Position numbers and translations under genes: made by a program. From contig JAVSML010001155.1 in the NCBI GenBank assembly GCA_038503035.1, forward strand, positions 372,001 through 436,000: DNA of 64,000 nt, written 5' to 3'. Shown here piece by piece: positions 1 to 11,929 of the stretch. This DNA is from Crocodylus rhombifer. Its lineage: Eukaryota > Chordata > Crocodylia > Crocodylidae. Under the pieces are notes generated by a model. The model searched no databases and had not been told where the DNA came from. It worked only from the letters and a program-made list of their open reading frames with translations. Each line of letters begins with the position of its first letter. The first letter of the stretch is position 1.

Positions 1-562
1 AATGTCAGAAATGTTTCTTTTGCTAGAGTGCTTCTGTTGGTAGCTGAAATAATCTTTTTCTAACTATAGAAAATAATATATTTAAGCATAGAAGGTTAAT
101 TGCATTTTTTTTAGTAGGTCTCTCATCAAGAACAAAAGAGCAGTACCTTGAATTAACAGGAAAATGTCAAGTGTGAATAAGAGTTGCACTTGCTTTGGGG
201 GGAATTATCAATGGAGAGAGTGCTAGTCTCTTTAAGGAAAACAAAAAAAAGATTTTCATGTCCATAAAGCTTGAAGAGATGACTGTCTAAATGAAAATGA
301 AGCAAGAGCCCAATGCCTTTTACTGTGGCCCATGATGATTCCTTCCTTCCTAGCTGACAAAATAATTCTGGTTCTGTATTAAAAACATTCATCCCTTTTT
401 CTTCTGCCAGCATAAGTTTATTATCTTCATGGGCCAGCCAAACCAAAAAACAGTTATCAGTAACTTCTAAGGGAGGCACACAAGTGAACACCAAAGTGCC
501 ATTTCTGTCTTCTAGTATCTCTATAGTGTGTCACATCAGTAATTGGATCGATGGGTATCTGT
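1..562. other. Intronic DNA, no recognised feature
   Basis: AT-rich sequence with short stop-limited frames on both strands. I see no splice-bounded open segment and no repeat I recognise. Presumed intron of the gene whose exon lies at 49535. Confidence 0.6.
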
Positions 563-808
563 CTATACATGTGCTCTGAGGTGGAGGGGGGAAGAGGGTG
601 CTTTAATAAAGTGCCTGCAGCATCACATGTATTCAGTGCCCCATGCTTCAAACTGGTGGTGGAGGCACTTTAGCTAAAGCTCGTTTGACACACTTTAATT
701 AAAGTGCTCTCACCACCATTTTGAAATGCAGGGATGCTGAATACACATGATATGGAGGCTGCTGCAGCGTGCTAATTAGCACTCAAATCTGCTGCATCAC
801 ATGTATAG
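563..808. mobile_element. Foldback MITE, family A copy 1
   Basis: Non-autonomous DNA transposon of about 246 bp. Its ends are inverted copies of CTATACATGTG (left 563-573; right CACATGTATAG at 798-808). The interior is an imperfect palindrome in which GGTGGTGG..GCACTTTA near 655-675 pairs with TAAAGTGCTCTCACCACC near 700-718. A diverged copy with the same order of motifs is at 6608-6917. It has no coding capacity. I cannot assign a superfamily because no clean target duplication is visible. Confidence 0.55.
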
Positions 809-2124
809 GTGCACTATCTGTTTTGGCTGCTGGCTGTGATCTTTGGTATGCTTTAGAAGTTTAGAATCACTTAGGGCCTTTGAAGCATCAGTTTTAACAA
901 GTCAGCAACCAGCACTGCGACATTTCTAGCAGCATGTATCTAACTTGATAAATCACCTGAATAATAACCGAATTCTGTTTCTCATTCGTTTGAAGACAAA
1001 CGTCATGTCCCAGCTCCTCGAGATATTATTGCTAAGAACATCTGTCTTTTGCCACTGGCAATAACTCTAATATACAGTATAAAATTTGCGTCCCTAATTG
1101 AATAAAGCTCATGCACACTTCAGCATATTAGACTAGCCAACAAGCTATTGAGCTATGAAGAGTAAATGTTTTAACATATGACTGACTTAAATAGTCGTTT
1201 TGTAGTTTTATTATGAATGACAACTCAACCTGTCTTCGAATCAGATGGCCCCGTGAGTTGTGCAGGTAATTGAAACGGACTCCAGCACAAATTTGATCTT
1301 CTGGAGATGCTTCCAGTTTCCATGGTGTTTCTTATTAAATTCGCACTAGGTAGTATGTTCGTTTTGAAATGCTGTATCCAATTCTTTATTACTTGGAACA
1401 AAATTCTGCCCGCACTTACACTGAACTGACTCTTCCAACCTCAGTGGGGTTGCTAAGGTATAAATACAAGTAGAATTTGGTCTTTATCCAGTTTATATTT
1501 CCTAATTCTCTTAGAAAACTGTGTCCCAATTTGTAATTATTCTGTATTTGCACACAGAGTAGAATTCAAAAGTAGAGATAATTATGCATGTATTACATTG
1601 CAATAGCAGAAGAGGTGGTGCTGCTTCTTTTGGGTGAGTGCAGATTTATGGAAGGATTTCAGGTTTTTCCACTGTTTAACAGTGACTACATGTGATGTCA
1701 TTGACAACCAGGTTGATGATAATTCTATAATCACTCCTCATCACTTTTCTGAGTAATGTTCTGGAAACTAACTTGAAAATTGGGCTTTGAAATGGATAGT
1801 GCTTATATGAAGTGATTAGTGGATTTATGTGTGGGTGGGTGGTAGTTTTATAGATTAAGAAAGAAATTCCTAATTTGTGATATTGGTGTTGTATCTTGAA
1901 CACTTTGCTTGGTCCCAGGTTTAGTAGTAAAATTCATGCCACCTTCTCTGTGCTGATGTCAGTCTGGAAAAATAATGTGATATGGCTAGAGGTTGTTAAA
2001 CTGATGTTATGATAAGCACAGTTTTACGGTAGAAGATAAGGAGGTGTTTGGGGTGGAGGTGGCTGGGGTGACAGAATCACCATTATGTGTTTGTTGTTGT
2101 CCTGTATTCTGTTGTCCAGGATTA
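809..2124. other. Intronic DNA, no recognised feature
   Basis: No coding, RNA or repeat feature is recognised. The stretch around 1930-2120 may be the diverged 5' part of the LINE relic that follows, but it is too eroded to claim. Confidence 0.5.
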
Positions 2125-2540
2125 CACATCCTGAAGCCATTTGGAAACCTGAAGCTAGTGCAGAATGTGATTGTTCACATCAGTGGTGAATTGTTATAGA
2201 AGCACGTATGTTACAGCTTGCTGCCAGTCAGTTACCAGGTGAAGTTTACTTTTAACTGATAAAGGTAGAAAAGGCTTAGAATAGGATCACCTGGATGATG
2301 TGCCATGCTGATGCAGCTGTGTTCAATGGAAGTGCTTGAGCTGGGATTTCTCTTTAATTTTTTAAGTAGGGACTGCTAACAGGATATCCCTTATGAAGGT
2401 ACCACAGTTTTGGAATTCAGTCGCCCTGTGTCACCTGGTCTGTGAGGGTTCACATCTGTTAATTTTTAAAGTGCTGTGTGAGCCCCATCTTTTTTCCCCG
2501 CAAGGTGATTGAGGGTGGAATGTCTGAGCTGGGAATTATG
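2125..2540 (+). mobile_element. L2-like LINE relic (RT C-terminal/3' region)
   Basis: The forward strand reads as a heavily decayed version of the 3' coding end of L2-type LINEs of fish and reptiles. The opening around 2130-2165 reads FGNLKLVQN, like the family's LQLVQN block. A stop-broken stretch follows where that family has its LHWLPV block, and a piece near 2405-2430 resembles the PRLWN block. Stops and indels occur throughout, so this is a dead fragment. The assignment rests on pattern memory of the family; a protein search in all frames would settle it. Confidence 0.42.
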
Positions 2541-2894
2541 GATTATTCTGATGTTACTTTGGTGATCTTGTGGTGATTGCTTTCACTTTTATGTGGATCT
2601 GAATTTGAAGGCACTGATCTTGTGTTATATCCTGTGTGGGCAGACTGCTTTGCCTCTTCAGGACTCTGTTAGAATAACTGGGGTAGTGGTCCACTTGTGT
2701 GTGGTACAATCCAGCTTTGGGGCGTTTTAGTGGAGGTGTTGTGTATTCTCTGTCTGTGTAAGGTACACATAAGGTGAATATGTTAAAAATAATCATGGCT
2801 GAAAAGTTGAGAAATACAAAACAATATTAAAAAAAACACCCAAACCTGATTCAAGTGTGCATACTTCTATGAAATGGGAGGTTAAAAGTGAGAT

Positions 2895-3520
2895 CATGCA
2901 GGAATCTCAGCAGGCTAAGAGAATGGGCCACTGATAAAGTTCAGTGTTGACAAGAACAAGGTAATGCATGTGGGGAAAAAATTACTTCAATTATACTTGT
3001 ACAGTGCTGGGTTCTAAACTGGCTATTACAGTTTAAGAAAGAGACCTTGGAGCCATTGTTGATAGTTCTTGATGTGCAGTGGCCACCAAAAAAAAACCAA
3101 CTATCAAGTTTTTTTTACCTGAAAATATTAGGTATCATTAAGAAAGGGAACAGAAGCCAGAATGGTCAGGATTACAAAGATGTTACCACATACTATGAGA
3201 GACTAAAAACCTTAGGGTTATTCAGCTTGCAAAGAAGGAAGCCGAAGGGGGTATGATAGAGGTCGATACAGTCATTAAGTGTTTGGGCAAAGTGAATATT
3301 CACCAAATCCCAGAATTCTATAACTAGGGGGCATTCACTGAAATTAACAGGAGATGGGTTTAAAGTTCACAAGAGAAAATATTTTTTTTTACATGGCACA
3401 TGGTTAATTTGTGGAACCTCACAGGAGGTTATAGAGGCAGATAGTAAAGCCAAATTCAGAAAGAGACTAGACAAATTCATGAATGATACATCTATTAATA
3501 GCTCTTAAATAGAGCCATCA
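2895..3520 (+). mobile_element. Old CR1/L3-like LINE relic (3' ORF2)
   Basis: Forward strand, old and full of stops and shifts. Around 2925-2975 it reads WATDK followed by a VDKNKVMHVG-like block, the post-RT region of CR1 elements. Near 3195-3240 it reads ERLKTLGLFSLQRRK, the usual (D/E)RLR-LGLFSLEKRR motif. Near 3390-3440 the tail resembles the block that precedes the element's 3' end. It is more diverged than the CR1 copies at 32.3, 46.7 and 50.5 kb, so it belongs to an older L3-like or CR1 subfamily. Confidence 0.6.
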
Positions 3521-4911
3521 GAGATGTATCCTCTCATCTCTTACATCTCTACCCAATGATGGTTGTTGCCAAGGAGTGTAATGAACAGGACTTAACTTGA
3601 ATTCAGAGGAGATCTGGGACAAGTTCAATAAGTCAATTTAATTTAAATCAGTGAAGTCTGATACTACATCCATCCAGGTTATCTTAAACTGGTTTTGGCC
3701 ATTCTGAAAAGCGGGTTATGCAGACTTCTGTTATGTTACAGATTTGAACTGGTTTCAAATCATCTATAGTAGTTTGTGTAATTTCTGTCCCTAGCCCATA
3801 TGTTCTTATGCTACAGGACACATTTTTTTTGGATTTGATTTTTTGTTATTGAGGCCAAGATCTATTCGGACATTAAAAACTAAGCGAATAGTATTAGGCA
3901 ATCGTTGACTGGTGCTTACCTAACGATGACTTCCTTTTTCTGGATAAGATCATTGTGGTTACAGCGTGTGCTGTAAGGCAGCCTAAAGTGCTGACAGAAG
4001 GTTGTCCCCTCTGCAGTTTTTATACTCATTACTCTGATAGTTCAACACAGATGGTGAATTGTACTGAAGCAAAAAAACAAAAAGTATTAAAAATGTAATG
4101 TACTGTTTTAGATTGACTCAATTTTAATTTCATTCTTTGGAGTACTAGATTTTTGTGTTTAATCTAAATCCTAATGTAAGATTATCTTGCTTTTGTTGAC
4201 TTTCTTCAAGTATACCCTGGGTTTAAAACCAATTACTCAAAGCACAGTGCAGCTGCAGACTGTTTTTACAGAACTGCTGAGCAAGTTGGAGTACTGTACT
4301 GGCAAAGAACAAATTACATTTTTGGTGGTAAATGTGTGGCCTTTTCATGCAAAAGATGCTGTTTCCACAAATGCTGATATAATTTTTGGCATGCAGTGAT
4401 AAATAGTGTGTAATGCCAGTTGAAGATCAGAGACTAGAATGTACTGAAATAGAATCTTCTGAAATGGAATCTCATGGCAATGTAGTACCATTTAATAACT
4501 CTGAATTTCCAGGCAAGAGTTGAATGGCTAAAGTGTAGTTTTTCAGCCTTGGGAATCAGACCTGTAACAGCAGTAGTTATTAAAAAGGAGTTATGTTTGT
4601 CCACCCACCCCATGCACCATTTGACTGTAAAGGTGATTAAAGCAGCAGTCACAGCACCAATTAAATTATTGTTAGGTTGCAAGTGGGCGAAGAAATGTTT
4701 AAAAAATATTTCATGTTAGCTTGTTTTATGTTCTTGACCCTCTAAAGATTTATTCCCATAATGGATTAATATTTATTAATGAGTTGAATAAAATCCACAT
4801 GAAGTACAGTCATAAGGGTTTCTATAGTCCTATTAACTGTGTCAGTGTGGAAAAGTTTCTTCCAGTAGAAAAGTAGCCCAGGAGCTGGACTGTACAGGCA
4901 TTCCTCTAGCC
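3521..4911. other. Intronic DNA, no recognised feature
   Basis: Mostly AT-rich with no recognised gene. At 3670-3770 the phrase AACTGGTTT occurs twice about 60 bp apart, which might be an eroded transposon, but no ends can be defined. Confidence 0.5.
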
Positions 4912-5165
4912 CAGTGATACTTAACCAAGGTCCTGCGGCACCCAGTGGTGCCCTGAGTTCTTTTCAAGGTGCATCTGAGTTTTGCACAATGTTAGCACTG
5001 TTAGGTATACAAACATGGTTCACAAGATAATTCTTCATTTATTATTCTGTATCCAAAAATGAGTGAAAACAAAGAGCTGGCATTTATCCAAGCGGTGCCT
5101 TGAGTCAGATGAAGTGTGCTTCCAGTCAGAAGGGAGCCTCGAGTCTAAAATTTTGAGAACCACTG
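4912..5165. mobile_element. hAT-type MITE, family B copy 1
   Basis: Non-autonomous hAT element of 254 bp. It starts CAGTGATACTTAACC (compare the CAGTGGTTCTCAACC-type hAT terminus) and ends TTTTGAGAACCACTG. The flanks CTCTAGCC (4904-4911) and CTCAAGCT (5166-5173) match at 6 of 8 positions, as expected for an aged 8-bp duplication. A related copy lies at about 6251-6549; both contain the phrase AAAAATGAGTGAAAAC and a GGTGCCTTGAGTC block. Non-coding. Confidence 0.72.
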
Positions 5166-5179
5166 CTCAAGCTTCTGAA

Positions 5180-6200
5180 AAGTAGAAACTGCCATAGACA
5201 GCCAGGGGCAGTTCTGTCCTGGGAGAACACCACTTTTTCTGCCAACCAACTGATTGCTTGGTGGAAGCTCTCCTAGTTGTCCCCTATAAAATGGCAGTCC
5301 TCACTCTTTACACTCCTCCAAGCTGGCCCAGAGGAGTGCAGGGAAGGGAAGGTGCAGTATCAGCCACTATAAAAAGGCTCTAGGTGCCTTATGGCAGGGG
5401 GATAGCATCCTGCCTTTCCTTGCACTGCTTTGGGTCATCGGGGTGGCATGGGCAGTAAGGGGAAATCAGAGGAGCTGAGAGCCAGGCTGGGGCTGGAACT
5501 GCGCATGAAGAGGTTTTCCCCGCCCAGCTCCTGCTAGCTTTCCCTTGCCACCCCACCCCTCAGGTGAGCAGTGGGGTGACAATTTTTAAAAGGTAGCAAC
5601 TGGGAGCAGGTGTTTGGAAAAGCCTCTCTGATCCAGCTCTTGGTTTCCTCTTGTCACCTCCTCTTGCCAACAGCTGGGAGCAGGACTGGGAGAGGGAGTG
5701 TCTCAGCTAGGTGAGAAGGAAGCAAGGGGGAAACCAGGAAACTTTTCTGGAGCCCTGCATCTGGCAGCTTGTAAATTGCCATCCACAATTCAACTGGGCA
5801 GCAGCCTTGGCAAGGGGAAGCTGGCAGGAGCCAGCAGTGCCTTTTCCTGTAACCAGAGACTGCCTGATTTTGGGAAGAGACAGGGAGTGTTAGCTGCTGC
5901 TCCCCTCATCACCTTGTCTGTGGGAAGAAGGGAGCAGCTGCCCCCCATGCCCTTCTCAAGGCCAGTGTGACCCCTGTCTTGGGAAGGCAGGGAGCTTTTC
6001 CTCTGGCACCTAGTCCCCCAGGAGGAGTTAAGCTGTAGAAAAGTGTGCAGATGCTCAGTCTCCTGAGAGAAACTCTCCTGGGAGTAATTTTAACCCTGGT
6101 TGTTCTGGGGTTATTTTTCTCCCGTTTGCCTGGGGAGAAGAAGCCAAGGCGGTTTATACACTTTGGATTTCTACTGGGACAACAGTAATGAACATTCATA
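5180..6200. other. GC-rich, purine-skewed unidentified block
   Basis: GC-rich block between two copies of the same hAT family. It has several frames open for 60-100 codons on both strands, but none has a recognised domain, and GC-rich low-stop DNA explains them. The 3' part (6062-6150) is shared with 56757-56870: both carry AACTCTC.TGGGAGT, then TAACCCT.GTTGTTC, then GGTTATTTTT and CTGGG.GAGAAGAA. The block is therefore at least partly a dispersed repeat. Confidence 0.45.
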
Positions 6201-6250
6201 ATGAAAAGCATTAATGAATATCATTATCATATTTATGTCAGGATAGGTTA

Positions 6251-6549
6251 CGGTGCTGTTTCTCAGCCAGAGTGCCATAGCTCTCAGAGGTGCCTTGAGA
6301 TCCTTTCCAGGGTGCTGTGGGGGACCAAGCAATGCTAGCATTGTTGGCTGTAGAAACACCTAGAGATTTTAAATAGAAATTCATAGTGTTAAAACCATTT
6401 TGTGGTCTTTTTGAGTTCTTTGCAACAGAAGAATTGCTCTAGCTTTTTTCTGTACTAAAAAATGAGTGAAAACTAAGAACGGCATTTTCCAAGGGGTGCC
6501 TTGAGTCTAATGAGGGGAGCCTCAAGTCTGAAAAGGTTGAGAAACACTG
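6251..6549. mobile_element. hAT-type MITE, family B copy 2
   Basis: Diverged sibling of the element at 4912-5165 in the same orientation. The right end reads GGTTGAGAAACACTG and the left end is a decayed CGGTGCTGTTTCTCAGCC. Shared inner blocks are GTGCCTTGAGA and AAAAATGAGTGAAAAC. The target duplication is no longer clear. Confidence 0.62.
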
Positions 6550-6607
6550 GGTCAGATTATCTTGTGATAATATTATTTGAACTCTATTACTGGTAGATAC
6601 AGGCAAT

Positions 6608-6917
6608 TATAAACATGCTGAGGGGGGGCACGGGTGGAACTGTGCTAATTAAAAGCACCTGGAGCATCACGTGTTCTGAAAAATGGAGCACCCCATTCTG
6701 AAAAATGGCGGCAGGGCACTTTGAGCTAAAGCTCATCGAATCAGCTTTAGTTTAAAGCATCCCGCTGCCATTTTTCAGCACCGGGACACTGATACACCTG
6801 ACACTGGAGTGTGCTGAATCATAGTGATTACCACACTCCAGCAGACATAATTAATCAAGTCTGCTCCGACACATTGTAATTACAGTGTGACAGAACAACT
6901 TCCCCGTATGTATATAG
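6608..6917. mobile_element. Foldback MITE, family A copy 2
   Basis: Same architecture as 563-808. The left end AAACATGCTGAGGGGGGG parallels ATACATGTG..GAGG..GGGGGG, and the right end GTATGTATATAGG is an eroded CACATGTATAGG. The centre is a palindrome: ATGGCGGCAGGGCACTTTGA pairs with TTTAAAGCATCCCGCTGCCA. It is longer than copy 1 by about 60 bp because of extra sequence near 6820-6890. Confidence 0.52.
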
Positions 6918-9079
6918 GAGCCCTATGTTGGTCCCTGTGCTGGAAAAAACGCAAACCATTGGGAAGTCTGAGAAACCGTCTCCAAGATTCATAATGTGAG
7001 ATGCCTTTTCTTAAGACCTTTTGGACTCTGTTCTAAAGGCTTTTTGGAACTAAGCTTCCATTTGTTGCTTTGCCTGTGTTAATTGAGGACTGAGAACTTT
7101 TACTCAGTGGCTATACGTTCTTTGACATGCCTAGTCTTCCAGCCTGCTGAACTTGAGAAGGACCTAAAAGTGTATTTTATTTCATAGACCTTTTCTTTGA
7201 AAGTGATGATGGTAGTGGTGGTGGTGGCAGTGATGATAATTGATTCAACTAGTATCTGGCCTCAAATTGCTTTTCGTTTCTGCTTTCTTGGTGTCAAAAC
7301 ACTGTGTGTAGTTTGCTGTCTTAATGTTTAACTTGGGTTACCCACTGACCTTAAACTGATGGTCCTGCAAGACTCTTTTATGTTTGGTAAGGAGGTTTTT
7401 TTTTGGACTAAGTGTGCTTACCCTCTAGCTTTTCCCAAGCTCCTTCAGTGCCATTATTTGCCTGCAAAGTACCTTTGGTTTTAGTTTACTTTTTCACTTA
7501 TTTTGGCCAATAGTCTGCTTTTACAGAAACTGTTCTATTAAGTTTGTAAATAAAAACTGGAATACTTTGAAATGTAAAACACAACTAATAGCTCCTTGCC
7601 ATGTTATCACTCCATGTACTTTTTTAAGGCCATTCTGTGATTTGAAGAGATGTTTTGACTGAAATCTTTATCCAGACTTGTATGCAGGCCAAAGTAAATG
7701 GAAGTATTTCAAACAGTCTATTTCAGTATCAAGTCATGGCCAGACATCAGATAGATGGAACGCTAGAAAGGGTTCTGAAATGTCAGAAAAGAAACTAAAG
7801 ACTGATTCATTTGTGATTAATCGTTCTTAAACTACATGCCTCAGACTAACTGTGGTCATAAGCAGTGCTTCTGAAATTCTACAGAACTTTATAACCAATT
7901 TTAGGGAATTCAGCATCACTTCTACAGAGCTGGAAATATATACAGTAGTAGTTTGCAGCTCCATATTCACAGAATCCAGAGTTGGCTGTCTCATATCCAG
8001 GAGTCTTGACTTCTTCATAGTTCCCTGACCATGGAATTTAGTTAACCCTTTCAGTAAACTCAGATTTGCTCCCTTAGGCCAAATGAAGAGAAATAAAACA
8101 CAACAGGATATGGTTCAGTAGGATGCTGCTTACAGCCACATGCTGTTGGGGGCTGGCCACTAAAGTTCTAGTAGGCTTGCAATACATCTCACCAGCCCCG
8201 CAAACAACTGAGCTGGTGTTTGGTTACCCCGGTGATGGACTTTTCATTTATCATCTACTTAAGTTGATGTCAGATATTAAACAGCTATTCTCTGCTATGG
8301 TTTTACTACATAGTCTGATAATGAGAAAATGAAATTAGTTGCAAAGCTGGCCTGAAGGGAAGTTAGGAGGATTGGGACCAGGCCTGCTCAATTCTGTTGA
8401 TTATTACTAGATACCCAGTGCTGAATGTTTTATTTGGTTATTTATAATAATAAATGTACGTTAAGATGTACACAGATGAATTTTGACCTAGTGCAATTGC
8501 CACGGTGTGCCACAAAAACAAATTAAATATTACACACAAATTACCTTGTATTATATGACAACAGTCTTTTTTTTTTTTAAATACATTTCATAATTTAGAG
8601 ACTAAAAAAAGGTTTTTTTCATTTTTTTGTTTGATATATGTTTTGATTTATCACAGGATTTCTAAAAGACAAACGAAAATTGTCAGGTGCTGTAGGATCA
8701 GAGGAAAAAAACATACTTTTACTTAATTCTTCAATAGTACAACTTGATATCTGTCAAAGTGACTCTGTTCCAATAGCAACATTAGTTATAAGGAAGGAAG
8801 AGCATAAGGAAGGGTTTTTCTTTTGCCTTTCTCAGCTAATAAGGATACTTTTCTATATTAAATCAGCAGCTAAAGGTTAACATTCACTCCTGTTCAAATC
8901 CCATACTTTGGAGATGTGACTATACCCCATGTGTTCCACCAGTATTTTGGAGTGGGGTCACAGCGATGAGACTTCTTCCGAGTTACAGTACCAGTTTTTA
9001 ACACTGAAACATTTAAGCAACTTTCCCCCAAATCCCATTACTATATGTTCAAGGATTTCAAAAGTAAGTTTGGAAGACT
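6918..9079. other. Intronic DNA, no recognised feature
   Basis: No gene or repeat recognised apart from a short GTG/GAT-rich run at 7204-7240. The segment 8430-8660 is strongly AT-rich. Confidence 0.55.
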
Positions 9080-9104
9080 TGTTTGTTTGTTTGTTTGTTT
9101 TTTT
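9080..9104. repeat. (TTTG)n microsatellite
   Basis: Five TTTG units followed by a T run. Confidence 0.85.
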
Positions 9105-9224
9105 AATTTTCCCCAATGTTAGAGGTCTTAAAGGATTCTAATTTAAAGAAGGTGGATATGTAGGACTTTCTGGAAATTTGGGCTGTTCAAGTTGGACAGA
9201 TCATTTCTAGTAACTTCAGAAAAT

Positions 9225-9310
9225 GTTAGTTTTCTGTAAAATAGGGATGATAAGCTATGTGTTGTGTTCCTGTGTAGTGCTTTGAGATGCTATGACTATT
9301 TTGGAAGTAG
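9225..9310 (+). mobile_element. MIR/L2-type 3' tail fragment
   Basis: Contains TTTCTGTAAAATAGGGATGAT followed about 45 bp later by GTGCTTTGAGATGCTATGAC. This is the order and spacing of the shared MIR/L2 tail (CTGTAAAATGGGGATAAT ... AAGCACTTTGAGAT). The SINE head is not recognisable upstream. Confidence 0.5.
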
Positions 9311-10000
9311 CTTAGCAAACTCAGTCTTAACTTTATTTTAAATGAAAGATTCTATGATGGAGGCCCCCCATTATCATATAGGGAGGGATAACTGGAGTCT
9401 GAGCAGGAACTAGTGAGCTCATAAAGAAGTCCCACCAAGTACATCTGGAAAAGGCATGGTCTGGGTGAGGGAATAACATGAGAAAGTGAAGAGCTGTTGG
9501 AAGAGAAGAGACCATGAGAGAGAGAGGCAGTCTACAGGTTTTTTTCCCATTAGAATGGCCTTCATTTGCAGAAGTAGCCTTGTGGGTCAGCATTTGGCAA
9601 AAGAGTAAGAAGCTGAGGAAAAATTAAAGTTGGCTAAAAGTTCAAGTGTGGGGGGGGGCAGAGGGAGTGTGATTGAGATTTATATAGAAGTTAGAACTCT
9701 TGGGTTTTAAACCTTTTAAAATATTATTTTTCTCTTTATTTCATATTTTTGAAAGGATGAAAGTTTAGTTTTGCTTTGACTAGTTTTACATACATTAGAA
9801 ATTTGTGTTCTAATAATAGATTATATTTGTAATCCTTCAGAATTCCATGTTTTTTCTCTTGCATGCATTCTTCATGAGCTGGTACCGCAATTACCGTACA
9901 GACATTGTTTCTCTCCTCTGCTCCATACACAATCACTTACAAAATACACAATTAAAATGTAAGGAAATCAAGTGCAGGGTTGTTTTACCAGAGGACTTTT
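9311..10000. other. Intronic DNA, no recognised feature
   Basis: Nothing recognised apart from a run of nine G at about 9650-9658. Confidence 0.5.
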
Positions 10001-10959
10001 TATCATTCAGCTCTGGTAGAGCTCTCCCAGGTGATTATTCAAGCAGGCCATTATGTTTGGGTCCCATGCGCTTTTAAGCTTCCTTTCATCTAAGTATGCT
10101 TCAGTACTTTCTTTCCTTGTTTTGCCTGACAATTTTGGGCAAAACTTGTCTTTTACCCTGTCATAGGAATGGAACTTGGTGGCCAGTTGCCTTTTGGTCC
10201 CCTGATGCAGGGGATCTCTCTTTTTGGCCCATGACTCAGTGCTGATCATGGCACAGAATACCTGTGTTCTGCCTCTCAGCCTGGATGCCTGGGTTCCATC
10301 TTCGTGCTGTGGGAGTTGGGAGGGCTGAGAAACTCAAGCATCAGGGCCTGGAAGCATAAGCCTTCTCTAGTTGTCTGTGGGGGGAGGGAGGGGGAGGGAG
10401 TGGATGGGTTTTGCTCAGAAGAATTCCCATTTCCTGCTATGCTGCACTGCCAAGTGGTTGCCTGGAGGATCACCAGTGAAAATGTGCAGTTTTTCCTGTT
10501 GGTTGCACCTTGGCTGAGGGGCTTGAAAAAAAACTTTCAGTGTATATTGAGGTCTATTTGAGTTAGGGTCTGTCAGATGGATCTGGGTAAACACGCTGAT
10601 CTCCCTCAGGAAAGCAGTATGATCTTGAGGAATGGGGTGGTCATTTACCCAGATTTGTGGCCCAACACAATGTAATACGAACCAGTAAGCCTCCAACAAC
10701 AGTACGGGGGCCCAAGCCTGGCATGTCTACTTTGTTCCAGGCCCGAACTGCAGGGGTTCGGGGTGTTGTTTGAATGACACGGGGTCAGTGAGGAGCATCA
10801 CTAAAACAGTATCATCAGTGGACAGTCGTCAAGCCAAGAGCATACTGAATATCAGAGTGAGCAACTATGTCCTTTCTGTCCCAGGGGGATGCAGATAGAG
10901 GGCCCAAAGACCCTTCCTGTGGCAGGACCCAGGGTAGGACCAACCCATCATGACAAGAA
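10001..10959. other. Unidentified repeat-like block, possibly LTR-element remnant
   Basis: GC rises sharply at about 10000. Minus-strand frames of 80 codons (10007-10249) and 94 codons (10415-10699) are open. The first is rich in Lys and Arg, the second in Pro, His and Gln. I recognise neither. Because an LTR-like piece on the same strand lies immediately upstream in that orientation, these could be decayed internal sequence of an LTR retroelement, but no diagnostic motif is visible. Confidence 0.25.
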
Positions 10960-11110
10960 AGAGAAAAGCCCTGAAGACGGGGCAAGCTTACCTTTTTTTA
11001 GGGGACAAGGAGCCAGACAAACCACAGCGGGATGGAACGCCTGTGCGGTTCGTCAGCGGCTTTTATTAACGGCTGAGAGTGCCACGGGCGGATGATGTCA
11101 TCAAAAAATG
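10960..11110 (-). mobile_element. LTR-like fragment (R/U5-like), related to 63.7 kb
   Basis: On the minus strand a polyadenylation signal AATAAAA (11061-11067) is followed by CTGACGAACCGCACAGGCG and TTCCATCCCGC. The + strand at 63760-63850 has AATAAAGAGGC, CTGATGAGCTGCACGGGC and TTCCACCCC in the same order, with a GATGTCATCA-like motif upstream in both. This suggests two insertions of one family in opposite orientations. LTR identity is an inference from the signal and context; no full LTR ends are defined. An A-run plus GGTAAGC follows on the minus strand near 10989-11000, which could be a splice donor. Confidence 0.38.
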
Positions 11111-11929
11111 CTGCCTGGATGAAATAAAAGCTGGAGGCGGGGAAATGCCTGGGGGAGTATTGCTGGAGGCAGGCAGCAGGACTGCTTCTTGAGATGAATG
11201 CGGGCTGCACTGGCAGCCAAAAGAGAGATTGAGAGAGGACCCATCAGAGGGGTCCAGCACCAGTTAAAGGGGCTACCATGTCAGCCCGGCAGTGTAGCTG
11301 GACGAGGGAGGATGGTGTCAAGGGACGCAGGAGCCACAGATGCCAGAATCATGAGTGGGATGCGCTGAGGCTCCGTCCCCTGTTTTTTTCCTTCATATAT
11401 TTTATTTGTTCTGTTACCTTGGGGTCCTAAGACAGGGAGCAGGACCACGAGTGACCTTCAGAGATCAGGAAGAGCTGGGATAGCGCAGCAGGCAGCAGCA
11501 CAGTGGGGTAGACCCAGGGTATTGTCGGGGCGGCCTAATATCCCATAATCATCCTGTGCAAGGGAAGACCAGTGGGAGATGAGCAGGTGAACAGAGGATA
11601 GACGACGACATCAGAGGGCAAGCTGGCGATCCATCATCTTGCTGTCCTAGAGGCTGGCACGTGGCTGAGGTGTAGGGGAAGTGGAGCCCCAAGAGTACCC
11701 GCTAGGGATAGCGCCCAACCTGCAAGGAGCCACAAGAAGGAGCCCCACCACTGAAGGAAGAGATCAAGTTGTGGCAGGCAAGTATTGGGGTCTCCCTTGG
11801 GGTGAATGCGACCCAGCATCAAGGTCACAGGAACAACCCCCACTGCTGACACTGGGTGCATGCTCCAAGGCGGCAAGGGAGAGCCTACGCGAGGCCAGGT
11901 GGGTGCACTTTCCCATGAACATATCCCAG
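11111..11929. other. GC-rich block, unidentified
   Basis: Elevated GC with several chance frames. It may be the U3 part of the minus-strand LTR-like element. No ends or protein similarity recognised. Confidence 0.35.
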
